Of a DNA stretch of 64,000 nucleotides, positions 37,001 through 49,000 are shown piece after piece. This stretch comes from Henricia sp. BOLD:AAB3569. Taxonomy: Eukaryota > Echinodermata > Asteroidea > Spinulosida > Echinasteridae. The position numbers and the translations under genes are program-made. The stretch is taken from positions 2,356,001 through 2,420,000 of the forward strand of contig JBBELK010000162.1 in the NCBI GenBank assembly GCA_037783545.1, in the 5' to 3' direction. How positions within the stretch are numbered: position 1 is the stretch's first letter; every line of letters starts with the position of its first letter. The notes under the pieces were generated by a model. The model was given only the letters and a program-made list of their open reading frames with translations, ran no database searches and was not told the DNA's origin.

Positions 37001-40000
37001 AAGTGAACCTGTATGTTTACCTGCTACTGATGTTAATACACACACCCAGTTTATCACGTGTTGAAATTGACTTTACAGTTTTATGCAGAGGTTGTTTTTA
37101 TGCGTAAGGGATGGATAATCAATAAAATTGACAAAAACTACAATTTTTTACATGCATTTTCAACTTTTTCTTGAAAATGTGATGACCCAGATTTATTATG
37201 TTAATTTGTGTAATATGATTGTAAAATATGGACATTTCTGTTCGTGGTATTATTTTGATACATTAGGAAATTTGGAAATTTTCATCCAGTGTTTACCAGT
37301 TTTGGATCACGCTCTGCAAGTTTTTTGCCAGTATCACATTTTAGCATTGCACTTTTGTTTATGCACACTGCATGTCTCACCCTGACAAATGCGTGCATGT
37401 TGCCTGTCATTTTGTTGCAGCAAAGAGCGAGGGAGAACAGAGCTACTCAGCGACTGAAAGATGCACAAAAGGTAGGTGCACAGCCATCCCCCTCTGCCAC
37501 CCCGACAGCTGTCCCCCTCCACCCAGACAGCCACCCCCCTCCACAACCCAGACAGCCATCCCCCTCCACAACCCAGACAGCCATCCCCCTCCAAAACCCA
37601 GACAGCCATCCTCCTCCACAACCCAGACAGCCATCCCCCTCCACCACCCAGACAGCCATCCCCTCCACCACCCAGACAGCCATCCCCCTCCACCACCCAG
37701 ACAGCCATCCCCCTCCACAACCCAGACAGGCATCCTCCTCCACCACCCAGACAGCCATCCCCCTCCACCACCCAGACAGCCATCCCCCTCCACCACCCAG
37801 ACAGCCATCCCCCTCCACCACCCAGACAGCCATCCCCCTCCACCACCCAGACAGCCATCCCCCTCCACAACCCAGACAGCCATCCCCCTCCACAACCCAG
37901 ACAGCCATCCCCCTCCACCACCCAGACGTACCTGGTTTAAAGTTTTGTTTTGGCTGTTAGACCTTTTTTTTAGTCAATGTATGTGTGTTGTGAGATTTTC
38001 AGATAAAGCAGCAGTGGCAACATTGAATGGTAAAGATAATTGTAAAGATTATTAAGACTCATGAATGTGTACTTTCAAGATTTAGCTTTTGTAATTCGGA
38101 TACAGCCCAACTCCCAGGTAGCCTTCCAAAACCATCGTGGAAAAATTCACATACACGAGATAACATGCAAAAAGTTGGCACAGAAATGTTGCTCATCATT
38201 TTTCTGAAATGATTGATTGACGAATTTGGTGGATAATTGATATTAATAACTCTTTGGAATTGGAATTTGACAAACTAGTTCTTGAGGTGAAAAAGAACTA
38301 GTTTGTTGATTAACAATTTTGTTGTATTTACAATTTTGTTTTGTTTAGTTTAGTATCTTTTTGTGTTAGATTTCCTTTAAACTGTTGTGTAGTGTTTATG
38401 CATTGTGTCCTTGTTAGACAAATCACAAAAATTACAAAAATTACATACATATGTGCATGTGCATGTTTCATGCTGCTTGATGTGCGTTTTACCCAAAAAG
38501 ATGAGTTTTCTGCGATACCAATCTCCATCTTTCATAATGGACTTAAAACTTTACATGTGGAGGTACATGGATATATGAGAATATCCACACGAGTCATGAA
38601 AAATAACGACCCAAAAGCGAGTTCGGTATTTTCATGACAATTCCTCATATACCAAAAAAAGACGCCTATATTGTAATATTATTATTGTTATATAAAATGA
38701 AGGTTACTTCATTTTACACACAGTGCTACCAGTAGTCGTTACATTGGGGCTGTCTGTTGCTGTTAGAAATGTGTGCTATCCCTAAAGCTTCTTTAAAGGG
38801 GTTTTTCAAAATAACAAGAAATATCTGTCAACCAGAGGATCAAAATTTCAAATGACTCGAAATAACTATCTCTCAAGATTTTGAACCAGTGTGCACCATA
38901 CATGCACATGTACCTTCCTTTTGATAAATGGCAATGTTATTAAGTGGACAACCTCGATCTGGAAAAAGCTACTGCACTAATTTTAATCTGGGCTACCAAG
39001 TTGCAGACATGGGCATCCATTTTGCAAGGATGCATTGAATTGTCCGTGGGCAACTGCTTTTATAGTGAAATTGTTGAGCACTGACAAATACATACATGTA
39101 GGATGCCCACTTATGGTAAATTTAATCAAGAAAATCAAAAATTGCAACTAATGCACAATTGTCACCCAATCCCATGATACATTGAGATTGTCGTTAATGT
39201 TTATACATTGTATATATCCCTAACCTTTTGTGAGTAGTACATGTCTGTCAATTGTTACCTCCCCCCAACCCCCTTTAAAAGGTGGGGATTGTAACATTTT
39301 GTATTGCAAAATTGCAACGCCGGGGGAAAAATTTACCACTCATCACGGGTACAAAACATGCACATCTTGCATTGATATTTGTAGTTGTGCCTCAAACCCA
39401 CCCAGGGGCATGAAAAATGTGACCAAACCCCCCAGCTAAGACTGAGGTGGGACAGCACAGGGAGGGGTGGGCCCGGAAAACAATTGATAGGTGCATGTAG
39501 AAACGGCATACTCAAAGTACATGTGACTATATGCTGCTCTAGATTTTTGTTTTCAATGGGGGTACATTCAGGGACGAGTTGGCTTGGGTATGAGTTCACC
39601 CAAATTCTACATCATACACATACATGTACATGTACATATGTACTAATAATACATGTACATAATACTACTGTACTGTACATGATTGTAAAATATGGACATT
39701 TCTTTACAGATCGAGGTATTATATTGATTAATTTAAGACATTTTGAAGTCTTCATCCAGTGTTTACTAGTTTTGGATCACGCTCGATGGCACTTCTTACC
39801 AATTGTTAGATGAGAGAGAAATCACATGGCCTTCATTGGGATTCGAACATGCGACCTCTGACACACTGGGCAGATGCTTTACTAGCTGAGCTACGAGGGC
39901 GGCACAGTGTTATGTACCTCTCAGGTTTTCTTGAAGAACCAAATATTGCGTTTTTAAGCAAAATCATTGTATCCATGGAATGGATAGCAAAATATTCATT

Positions 40001-43000
40001 TTCATCTAGACACTGTACCTCAGTCACACACTAAATACTTTACATGTCCATATAAAAACTAAGATGACAATTTCATCTTGTTGATGCAAAGCATTCAGAC
40101 ATGATGCTCGCGTCTGGCCGCACTCACTATTGACATTGGGCTTCGGGCTGCTTCTTGTGGCTACATGGTCTCTAAAGGGTTACTGTTGCTCCAAGCCTGG
40201 ACATTCAACATTGGAGAATTTGCTGTATTCACTAGAGTACCATTTTTCTGGATTACTTTCTCAGCTGAGTGAGGGAATCCAGAGGAAACGAGCTGAGGCC
40301 GCCTTGCAGGGAGGTCAGAGCTCAGAAACTGGCACCAAAGGACCTTATGAGGGCCACAGTCCTCAAACTGGAAGCACTAAGGAGGAAATAGAAGCATCTC
40401 AGCAGGGAATACAGATCAGCTCACCAAAAGGTTAGACCAGGCAAATGACTATTAAAGGACATCTTCAGTCAAGTGAGTTAGTTTGCAGATACCACTGTAA
40501 GAGCTACTTCTTTATATACAAAACTTTTTCATCATATGCACTTGGTTTTTAAAAGAAATTAGAGCTTTTTTAACTTGTCCTGGAAGCTGCAATTTTGCAG
40601 TAGGAGATGACGTCAAACTGCGCAACTTGCTTTGTGCCACAGGTTCTACTGCGTGCATGCGATTGTGAAAAATATGTGCGCGTAGAAGAGTGTGGCCGAG
40701 CGCGGGCCATATCGCGCGCCGCGCATGGTGAACCCGCGGCATCGCACCGGTGTGGCATCACATGCGCATAAATGGAATCATAGTGCGCGTGGCTGACTTG
40801 GCCGTGAGAAATTTTCCTGGAATTTAGCTGTAGTTTGACTTTAGATTCCCTGGTTGTTTCATAATAATAATAATAATAATAATAAGAATATCACTTAATG
40901 CTGCAAAGGGCGACCCACCTGTAAGACTTTGCCAGACGACCACCGAAATTTCGGCTAAAAGACATCGATTGGACACCAAATTTCTTTACCCAAAGGTTCC
41001 AAAAATGGTTCAACACCTAACAGAGAGGGTTCTAGACCTAATAAAAATGGTTCTCGATTTTAAAAAGATGGTTTTTGACCTTAAAAAAAGGTTTTTGACT
41101 TCCAAAATATTGGGGCTACGCCAAATTGTCGCCCTAGCCCACCGGGTCGCTCTAACGTGGCTGTCTACACAGAAAGTGTCGCCCCATTGGATAAAATAGA
41201 GAAATAATAATAATTATTATTCTTCTTAATGCTGCAAACGGGCGACCCACCGGTAAAACTTTCCCAAACGACCACCGAAATTTCGGCTAGAAGACATCGA
41301 TTGGACACCAAATTTCTGTACCCGAAGCTTCCAAAAATGGTTCCATACCCAAGAGAGATGGTTCTAGACCTACATGTAATAAAAATGGTTCTCGATTTTT
41401 AAAAGATGGTTTTTAACCTTAAAAAAAAGGTTTTTGACCTCCAAAATATTGGGGTTACGCCAAATTGTCGCCCCAACCGACCGCGTCGCCCTTATATGAC
41501 TCTCTACACACAAAGTGTCGCCCTATTGGATAAAATTGAGAAATAACAATAATAATGAGATTTGTAAAGCGCACATATCCACCCTGCAGGGTGCTCAAGG
41601 CGGTTTAAACAACAAGAAGTAATTAATTCTTGAAAATTTGCGACATCAAGTAAGTCTTTAGAAGTGATTTGAACCTAGTTGTACAGCGACATGATCTAAG
41701 TTCAAGTGGCAATAAATTCCAAAGTTGAGGAGCTGCAACAGAAAAAGATCTGGCGCCCCATGTTCGTTTAGAATCTGGTTCCATGAGAAGTTGCTGGTTA
41801 CTTGATCTAAGAGTTCTTGCTGGAGAATATTCATGTAGTAGTTCCTTAATGTAGTAGGGAGCCTTGTTGTAGAGAGCTTTGTGGACTAGAAGCATGAGTT
41901 TGAAGACAATCCTTTGGGAGACAGGAAGCCAGTATAGTTCCTTCAAAATGGGGGTGATGTGACAGTTCCTCCTGGATAAGATAATGATGCGGGCAGCGGT
42001 ATTCTGAAGACGTTGAAGACGTTGAAGACGGTATATTTGATTCTGAGAGAGTCCGTAGAGTAGTGAATTGCCATTGTCTAGTCGTGAAGTCACAAATGCA
42101 TGGATGATGTGCTCGGTAGCACTTCTATTCAAATACTTGCTTATACGACCGATGTTTCTAATTTAGAATGATGCCGAACGGACAGTGTTAGCGACGTGAG
42201 GTGTAAATGTCATTGATGAATCACATATAACCCTCAAGTTCCGGGCCTGCAACGATGGGGCTATCTGTGCATCGCCGATTGTAATAAATGGCACAGACAC
42301 CTTTGTTAATTGTTGGCGTGATCCAAACAAGAGAAACTCCGTTTTTTTCTCATTTAGCTTTAGAAAGTTGTTTTTCATCCAGCATCGGATCTCAGAGAAG
42401 CATTGTTGCAGTCTTTCAATAGAAGAATCGGCAGGCTCCTGTGAAGACTTGAAGGTTATGTCGAGTTGAGTATCATCAGCATAGACGTGGTAGTTCAGAT
42501 GTTGTTTCAAGATGATACCGGTATCACGAATTGGCAAGGTATAAAGAGTAAACCACTGTGGGCCTAGCACAGACCCTTGTGGTACATGTACAGAGTACTC
42601 TAAAACGGCAGGATCTGATATTGCATTGCCAATGCGGATATGCTGGGTTCTATTTGAGAGATACTGTAGGACCTGCACCATTCAAGAGCTGTGTCGTGTA
42701 TACCGAGATAGTTCTGAAGTCGAGATACGAGGATGCCATGATCAACGGTATCGAATGCTGCACTCAAATCAAGCATAACCAGCGCAGTGATATCACCATT
42801 ATCCATTGTGCACAGGATATCATTACTGACCCGAACAAGCGCAACTTCCGTCCCTTGGAATGTCTTATATGCAGACTGGAAAATGTCCGAAAGCTCATGG
42901 TCTTAAATGTGGTCAGAGATGCGGGATGAGACAATACGCTCGATGATTTTCCCCAGGTACTTCAGGTTTGAGACTGGTCTGTAGTTTTTCAGAATCTCCT

Positions 43001-46000
43001 TGTCCAGGCTGGGCTTCTTTAGAAGTGGCCGAATGTAAGAAACCTTTAGGTTGTCCGGGAAGCAACCGGAGTCCAACGATTTGTTGACCACCTCGGTAAT
43101 AAAAGGAGCAAACACATCAATGTGTTGCTTTATCATCATAGTTGGAATAGGGTCAAGTTCGCAAGATTTTGACGACGAGTTTATGATGACATGCTTAATT
43201 TCGTTAACATTGGTAGGCAGTTGGGATCTGCATGTGGCTCAACTAACATAACATAGGGCGCTTATAACATCGTGTTCTCATCCCAAGTTTCATCCTGTTT
43301 CCGTAATTGAGAATGCCATGAATTATTTTTACATACGAAAGCTGCAAATATCGGCATTTTGCTTGCTGGTGAATTAGGCAGTTGGCAACGTGACGTCAAC
43401 CGTTTCACGAAGTGAATACTAATGCGCGATGTGATTGGTTGATCAAAATAGGACAATGCAAGATGGCGGTGCCCATGAGATGCTTTTATGCGCACTAATT
43501 TCGTTTTTACACAGGATTGACACAATTACATCTTCTGATTTGAGTGGGGATAGGTAGGGAAATATGATTTTTATAGGAAATCTGCAAACTAACTCATTTG
43601 ACTGAAGATGTTCTTTAAATTGTTAAAGCCCCATTACATCATTTGCAGTGACCTAATATTTTACCTCAAGAGTTTACAAGAAAAGCCTGACTAAAAATTG
43701 CCAACTGAAAGTGCAGTTGCAAACCATCTTTTTACATTCATTTAACACAAAAACCATGCTTGGATTTTCAAGCTTTTTTAAAGCTGCAATTTAAAAAAAA
43801 AAAATTTTCAGGCCATCAAAGTTTCATCTGTTTAACCTTTTTTATCATACTAATTTTTATTGGTGTAGTTTTTAGCTCACTGGATTGAAAGTCAATAAAA
43901 ATGGCACACAGAAAATGCATGTTTTATATATATTTACTTACAAGGTGTACATTTACGAATGAAAATATTGTTTTAATTTTGTTTTATTTGTTCTGATTTG
44001 TTTTTCAAGATGTAATTGGCCCAAAGGACAAACATCTTTAACTTGAACTACACAAATTGGCATCATAATGCTGTTTTAGAAGTGAGAATAAAATTGTGGA
44101 TATTTTTATTACAGGTTTGGTCCAACAAAGCCCAGTGACCAGCATGGAAGTGAGAGGGCCACCCACCCCAAGCCCACAGCAGCCAACTCACAACAGTCTA
44201 CATCTTCGGATGCCATCTCCAATGAATACAACAACATCAATGGGGCCAACCACTCCCATAACCCCCGGAACCACTCTCGGACCCAGCACATCCATGAGTC
44301 CCAGCACGCCCATGGGCCCCAGTACACCTCTAGGACCTAACACTCCTTCGGGTCATACTCAAGGCATGGAGCCATCAGTGGCACCAGCCACACCCATGGG
44401 TCCTGGGACATCCCAAGGACCTTCCATACCTGTTGGAATGACGGGCCCATCAACACCTATTGGGCCAACTACACCTTTGGGGCCTGCCACGCCCATGGAC
44501 CCTGCCATGCCCTTGGGGCCTGCCACGCCTATGGGGCCTTCAACGCCCATTGGGCCTGCCACACCCATGGGGCCTACTACGCCTATGGGCCCCACCACGC
44601 CCATGGGCCCCACCACGCCAATGGGCCCCACCACGCCCATGGGCACCTCCACGCCCATGGGCCCCGCCACGCCCATGGGCCCCGCCACGCCCATGGGCCC
44701 CGCCACACCCATGGGCCCCGCCACACCCATGGGCTCCGCCACACCCATGGGCCCCGCCACACCTATGGGCCCAGCAAGTGACTGCAGCCTGCAAGGAAGT
44801 CAGGATGGTCGATTCAGTGTTCCACACTCGCCACAGAATGGGGGACCTCAGCACTCTCAGTTAAATAAAGCAGGTCCAATTTCACCAATGATCCACAGCC
44901 CCAACCCTGTCGGAGGGACTATGACTTCTGCTGCAGGAGGCCATGTAGATGGAGGAGGCCAAACCCCTGTTTTCAGTCTGGCAATGAATGTTCAGCAAGT
45001 AACTACAATAGACCATAATCTGCAGAGGGGAAGTTTCCCTATGCAGCAAGTCCAACCATTCTTTCCTGCTGCTGGATCCCAGTTTCGTCAAGGCAGCCAG
45101 GGTGGGTCAACACAGATGCTTGCAGGAAACATAGGTGAACAGGGCAGACCCTCGGAAGCAGAGAAGATGACCCATCGCCAACATCTCAGGGAACTACTGT
45201 TCAAACAGCAACAGCAAAAGCGGAAACGAAGGGAGGCCCAGCTTCAGCAGCAACAGTGGTTTGGTGATGATTCACAAAGACCACCTCCTCCATATCCTGT
45301 TGGTAGCCAATTCAGTGTTGGACCGAATGGCAGTGATCAGCCGCAGTCTCTGTCAGAAAGAAGCACCCATAGTGGTTTGGCCAGCCCAAGGGCTTCCATG
45401 TCAGGCCACATGAAAATGGGTATGGATGATGGTCAGAGATCCCGATTTCAGTTTGGAACCTCTCAAAGTAACACAGGACTGACTATCCCAGGTGAATTTG
45501 CATCATCTCACAGCTGGAGAGGACCGACTCCTTCACCTTCTCCTTTAGGCCCAAGGATGGAACGGCCACCTGGACAGTTTATTGAACTGAAGCATCATGA
45601 GCCTGGAGGTATGCTCCGTGGTAGCAGGCCACGTAATATTAGCATTGCCCTTCTCCAAGAAAAACTCCACCAGCGCAGTGCTATGCAACAGCAGCTACAG
45701 CTACAGCAACAGCAACAGCAACAGCAGCAGCAGCAGCAGCAGCAGCAAAGATTCTCACAAAACATGGGTGGAACTTCAAATCCACTAGATCCTTATGATC
45801 ATTTAGTGAGAATGTCTCAGGCTGGACAACCTTCTAGGCACATTAGCCCAAGTCTTGTCAGTCCAGTTACAATGAGTTCAGATGGGACAATATCAGTCCC
45901 ATCAAGCCTTGGTCTTCAGTCACCTGGTCACTTTTCTGCACAACATCAGCAGCAGGTGCCCTTATCAGAAATGGCAAACCGTACTGCAAGTCAGCCACAG

Positions 46001-49000
46001 TCCCAAGGGATGTCGAACCAAGCAGGCTTTCATCCTGTCCCTGTGCCAGAAGGTGCAGGCATCCACGGGCCACCCCACCAGGCAGTGCCAGAGTCACAGA
46101 GGGAAGAGCACGACCAGCAGCTGGAAGATCTCTTCAATGGAGATTTCAACATTTTTGAGTATGCAGACCCGGATTTGGACACAAATAAACATTCTGCTGA
46201 GAACCAACAGCTCTTTAAAGACCTTGGTTTGTATGATCACCAAGAGAGCAAGCAATCCTCCGATGACAAGTCCAGCAGCTCGGTTCCCTCAGCTAGACAG
46301 GCACTGCAGAGCAGTACATCTGATAATAGGAAAGATACACCACCAAAGAAACCCCTTACTGTTTCTGAAACAGATGCCGTCAAGAGCAAGGACGAGCCAT
46401 TGACTGCATCAAATGATTTACCCAAACCCAAAATAGATTCCCCAAAACGATCTGTTGAGAAAGTCGTTGGAGAACAATCTGAAAGCCCCACAACTCCAGC
46501 AGGAGATGTTGCAGCCATGTTAAACCTTCAGCAGGCAGTTAATGGCAATTTGCAAACACGGCAAGCTCCAGCACAACCTGTTGTACAGCCAAACAACAAA
46601 ACATTACAAGATGAAGATAAAACAAGTAAAACCAGCTCTGCTTCAGTTACACCAACACCTTCAAGAAATATCGTGGAAGATGTTAGGAACACCACTTTAT
46701 CAACAGATATTGAGGACTCTCCACCAGTCAAGTCTGAGATGGATGTCTCTTCTGCTGGTATACAGCCAAAGGAGGCTAGTAAAAGTAAAGAACAGCTGGG
46801 TGATGGTGACAAGAGTAAAAATAAAGCTGACTCTAAAGCCTCTGATCCTGCACAAAAGGAGGTAGAAGAGAACAAGGAAGGCCAAAGTTCTAGTCCAAAA
46901 GATGTAAACATAGAATCTAAATTACAGTCTGGAGAGGAAAAAACAGTGCTGCAATCTACATCACCTAAAGCAGAAGAGGATGTTGCTGGAAAAAGTAATG
47001 ACCCAAGCCAGCATGCATTATCCTCAAACTCACCTTTGTCTACTACTGACAGTGGCAAGGCACCAGTTGTGGCAAATAGTCCAGCTACTTCCATGCATGT
47101 AAATCTGCCCTGTAAAGATAGTCAATCACCTTTACAAGAGGTTACAAAGGAAGAGGTCTTTTCATCTCAAACATCTGTCTCAACAGAGCCAACCAGCAAG
47201 CCCACTGGACTTCTACCAACTGTCCGCAGCCCAAGTTCAACAGATGATGTTACAAAGAGCAACGTCGGCCAAACTGCAGGTCTTCAGCCATTGGTCCAGA
47301 CAACAGTTTGTCTCCAAACTCTCACATCTGCAGAGTCGGGCTTGACCTTATCTCCGGTCACTACATCTGCCTCTAGCTGTGCCACACTGACAACTTCAGG
47401 GGCTGTTGACGAGCCAACAGAAAACAACCAGGAGAAATCCAATGGGAGGTCTGTGCTTCTCCAAGACCAGCCTCTGTTGCTCCAGGATCTTTTAGAAAAA
47501 GAGAAAATGGAGCTCAAGCAGCATGGGCCTGCTTCCATTGACCAACTACACGCTGTCCCAACTTCCGTGGATGGGTCAGCTTTACCAGGCAACAGAGTTA
47601 CAGCTGGACCAGTTGGGTTGCAGGGACCCGGAGCAGGCCCTGCTTCAGATACAAAAGCTCTTAAGCTCCCAGCACCTGCAGATCCATTCCTCGGAGACCT
47701 GAACCTCGAGAAGATTCAAGAACAGGCCAAACTGTATGCAAAAGGTAACAAATTCCATTGAATATATTCTCATGATAACAAACTTTTTTGTTTTATCAAT
47801 GTTTGAAAGTTGACAGACGTTGTGGCAGATTTTGTATTACTTCTCACAGTGGTATTGGATGATCCCTATATCACAAAAAGTAATGTCTTAGCACGTTCTA
47901 ACAATAAGTTAGAAACATTCTCAAGATTCAACACCAAGGAAAAGATATTTTGCTCTTGATTAATTAATTGCTTTTGGTGAGTCGGTAAAATTGTTTGACA
48001 AATCTCTTACAATTTCTCCCCACAGATGTTGGAGATTTTGCCAGCAAGCCTCCAGGGCCGCATGCACAGCTTCTTCTAGCCATGAATAGACAGCACCAAG
48101 AACAACTTCAGCTTCAGCAGCGACAGCAGCAGGCACAGCAGCAGGCACAGCAGGCACAGCAGGTACAGCAGGTACAGCAGGTACAGCAGGCACAACAAGC
48201 ACAACAAGCACAACAAGCACAACAAGCACAACAAGCACAGCAACAGACCATGACAGTGACAAACCCCCAACAGCAAGGGCCCTTGCGTCATCCGTATTTT
48301 GGCAACATGGATCACTTTCGAGGACCAATGCGACGCTCTCTCAGTATGGGAGATGCACAACGGCAAGCTTCAAGTTTATCTGGAATTTCACATATCGGAG
48401 ATGGATTCAGTCCACAAGCTCAAGGATTTGATGTGATTCCTCAGCGATATAGCATGCATTCAGCACCATCTCCGTCTCCAGGAGTTCAGAGTCCAGTTGG
48501 AATCAGACCGCCGCTCATTAGTCCAGAAATGGCTTCAGCAACAAACCCACACACTGGAAATTCAGGAAACCAAATGTTTGGTATGAAACCAAGAGGACAC
48601 ATTCAAAGTCCAGGCCCTAATTCTAACCCATTGCCTGGGCTTGGTCCACAAGGCTTAGTTCCCAGCCCGGGAGGAAGCATACCAATGCACATGACGAGCC
48701 CAGGCTCCCGGATGCCCTTACCACTTGGAAGCCCTGTGTCCTGCATGCCTGGACCAGTGGTGAGCCCAGGACCTAGAATTCATGGGTCAATGGTTAGTCC
48801 TAACAGGATGCAAGGCCCTATTGCTGGACCCGGAGGAATGAGGATGCCAGTTCGCATGGCAGGAATGCAGTCCCCTGTGTTTGCAATGTCCCAGGTTCAT
48901 GGCACGCCAATGCATCAAGCCCATGAACAGTCAATCTCGGGATTTGATCCATGGGAATACCATGATGAAACACCACCTGATAGTCACAATATCCCAGAGT

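Larger units (their letters stand above)
37472..40264 (+). other. intron 17 (2,793 bp)
   Basis: Contains the 25-bp minisatellite at its start, a foldback (38228-38311), a hairpin-like segment (38568-38702) and the tRNA-headed repeat (39681-39905). 38713-39680 shows nothing. Confidence 0.75.
40453..43617 (+). mobile_element. 3.2-kb composite TIR element
   Basis: taaaggacatcttcagtcaa...gttagtttgcagat at the left is inverted at 43579-43617 (atctgcaaactaactcattt...gaagatgttctttaa), about 37 of 39 positions. Subterminal words (agctgcaa-ttttgca, atgacgtcaa) also recur inverted near 43340-43400. It contains a 331-bp duplication and a LINE remnant; no transposase seen. Confidence 0.82.
40431..44114 (+). 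other. intron 18 (3,684 bp), mostly one composite transposon
   Basis: 40453-43617 is a TIR element with nested insertions; only about 520 bp of the intron lies outside it. 43618-44114 is AT-rich without recognised features. Confidence 0.8.

Noticed and set aside
37334-37921. Minus-strand Gly/Trp/Val-rich ORFs over the 25-bp minisatellite
   Set aside because: Composition artefact of the C-rich repeat, open in every frame on both strands.
39832-39905. Possible tRNA gene on the minus strand
   Set aside because: A and B boxes are present, but the anticodon loop is too long and the T stem does not pair; the body repeats at 37217. Better explained as a SINE head.
44359-44760. Antisense AGPMGV-repeat ORF in exon 19
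   Set aside because: Mirror of the sense TPMGPA repeat, which is part of a conserved coding exon.
46528-47094. 188-codon minus-strand ORF opposite exon 19
   Set aside because: Lies entirely antisense to conserved-frame coding sequence; hydrophobic mix typical of antisense of Ser/Lys/Glu-rich sequence.
47960-48366. Minus-strand ORFs with Leu/Cys/Val repeats
   Set aside because: Antisense of the Gln/Ala tract of exon 20.
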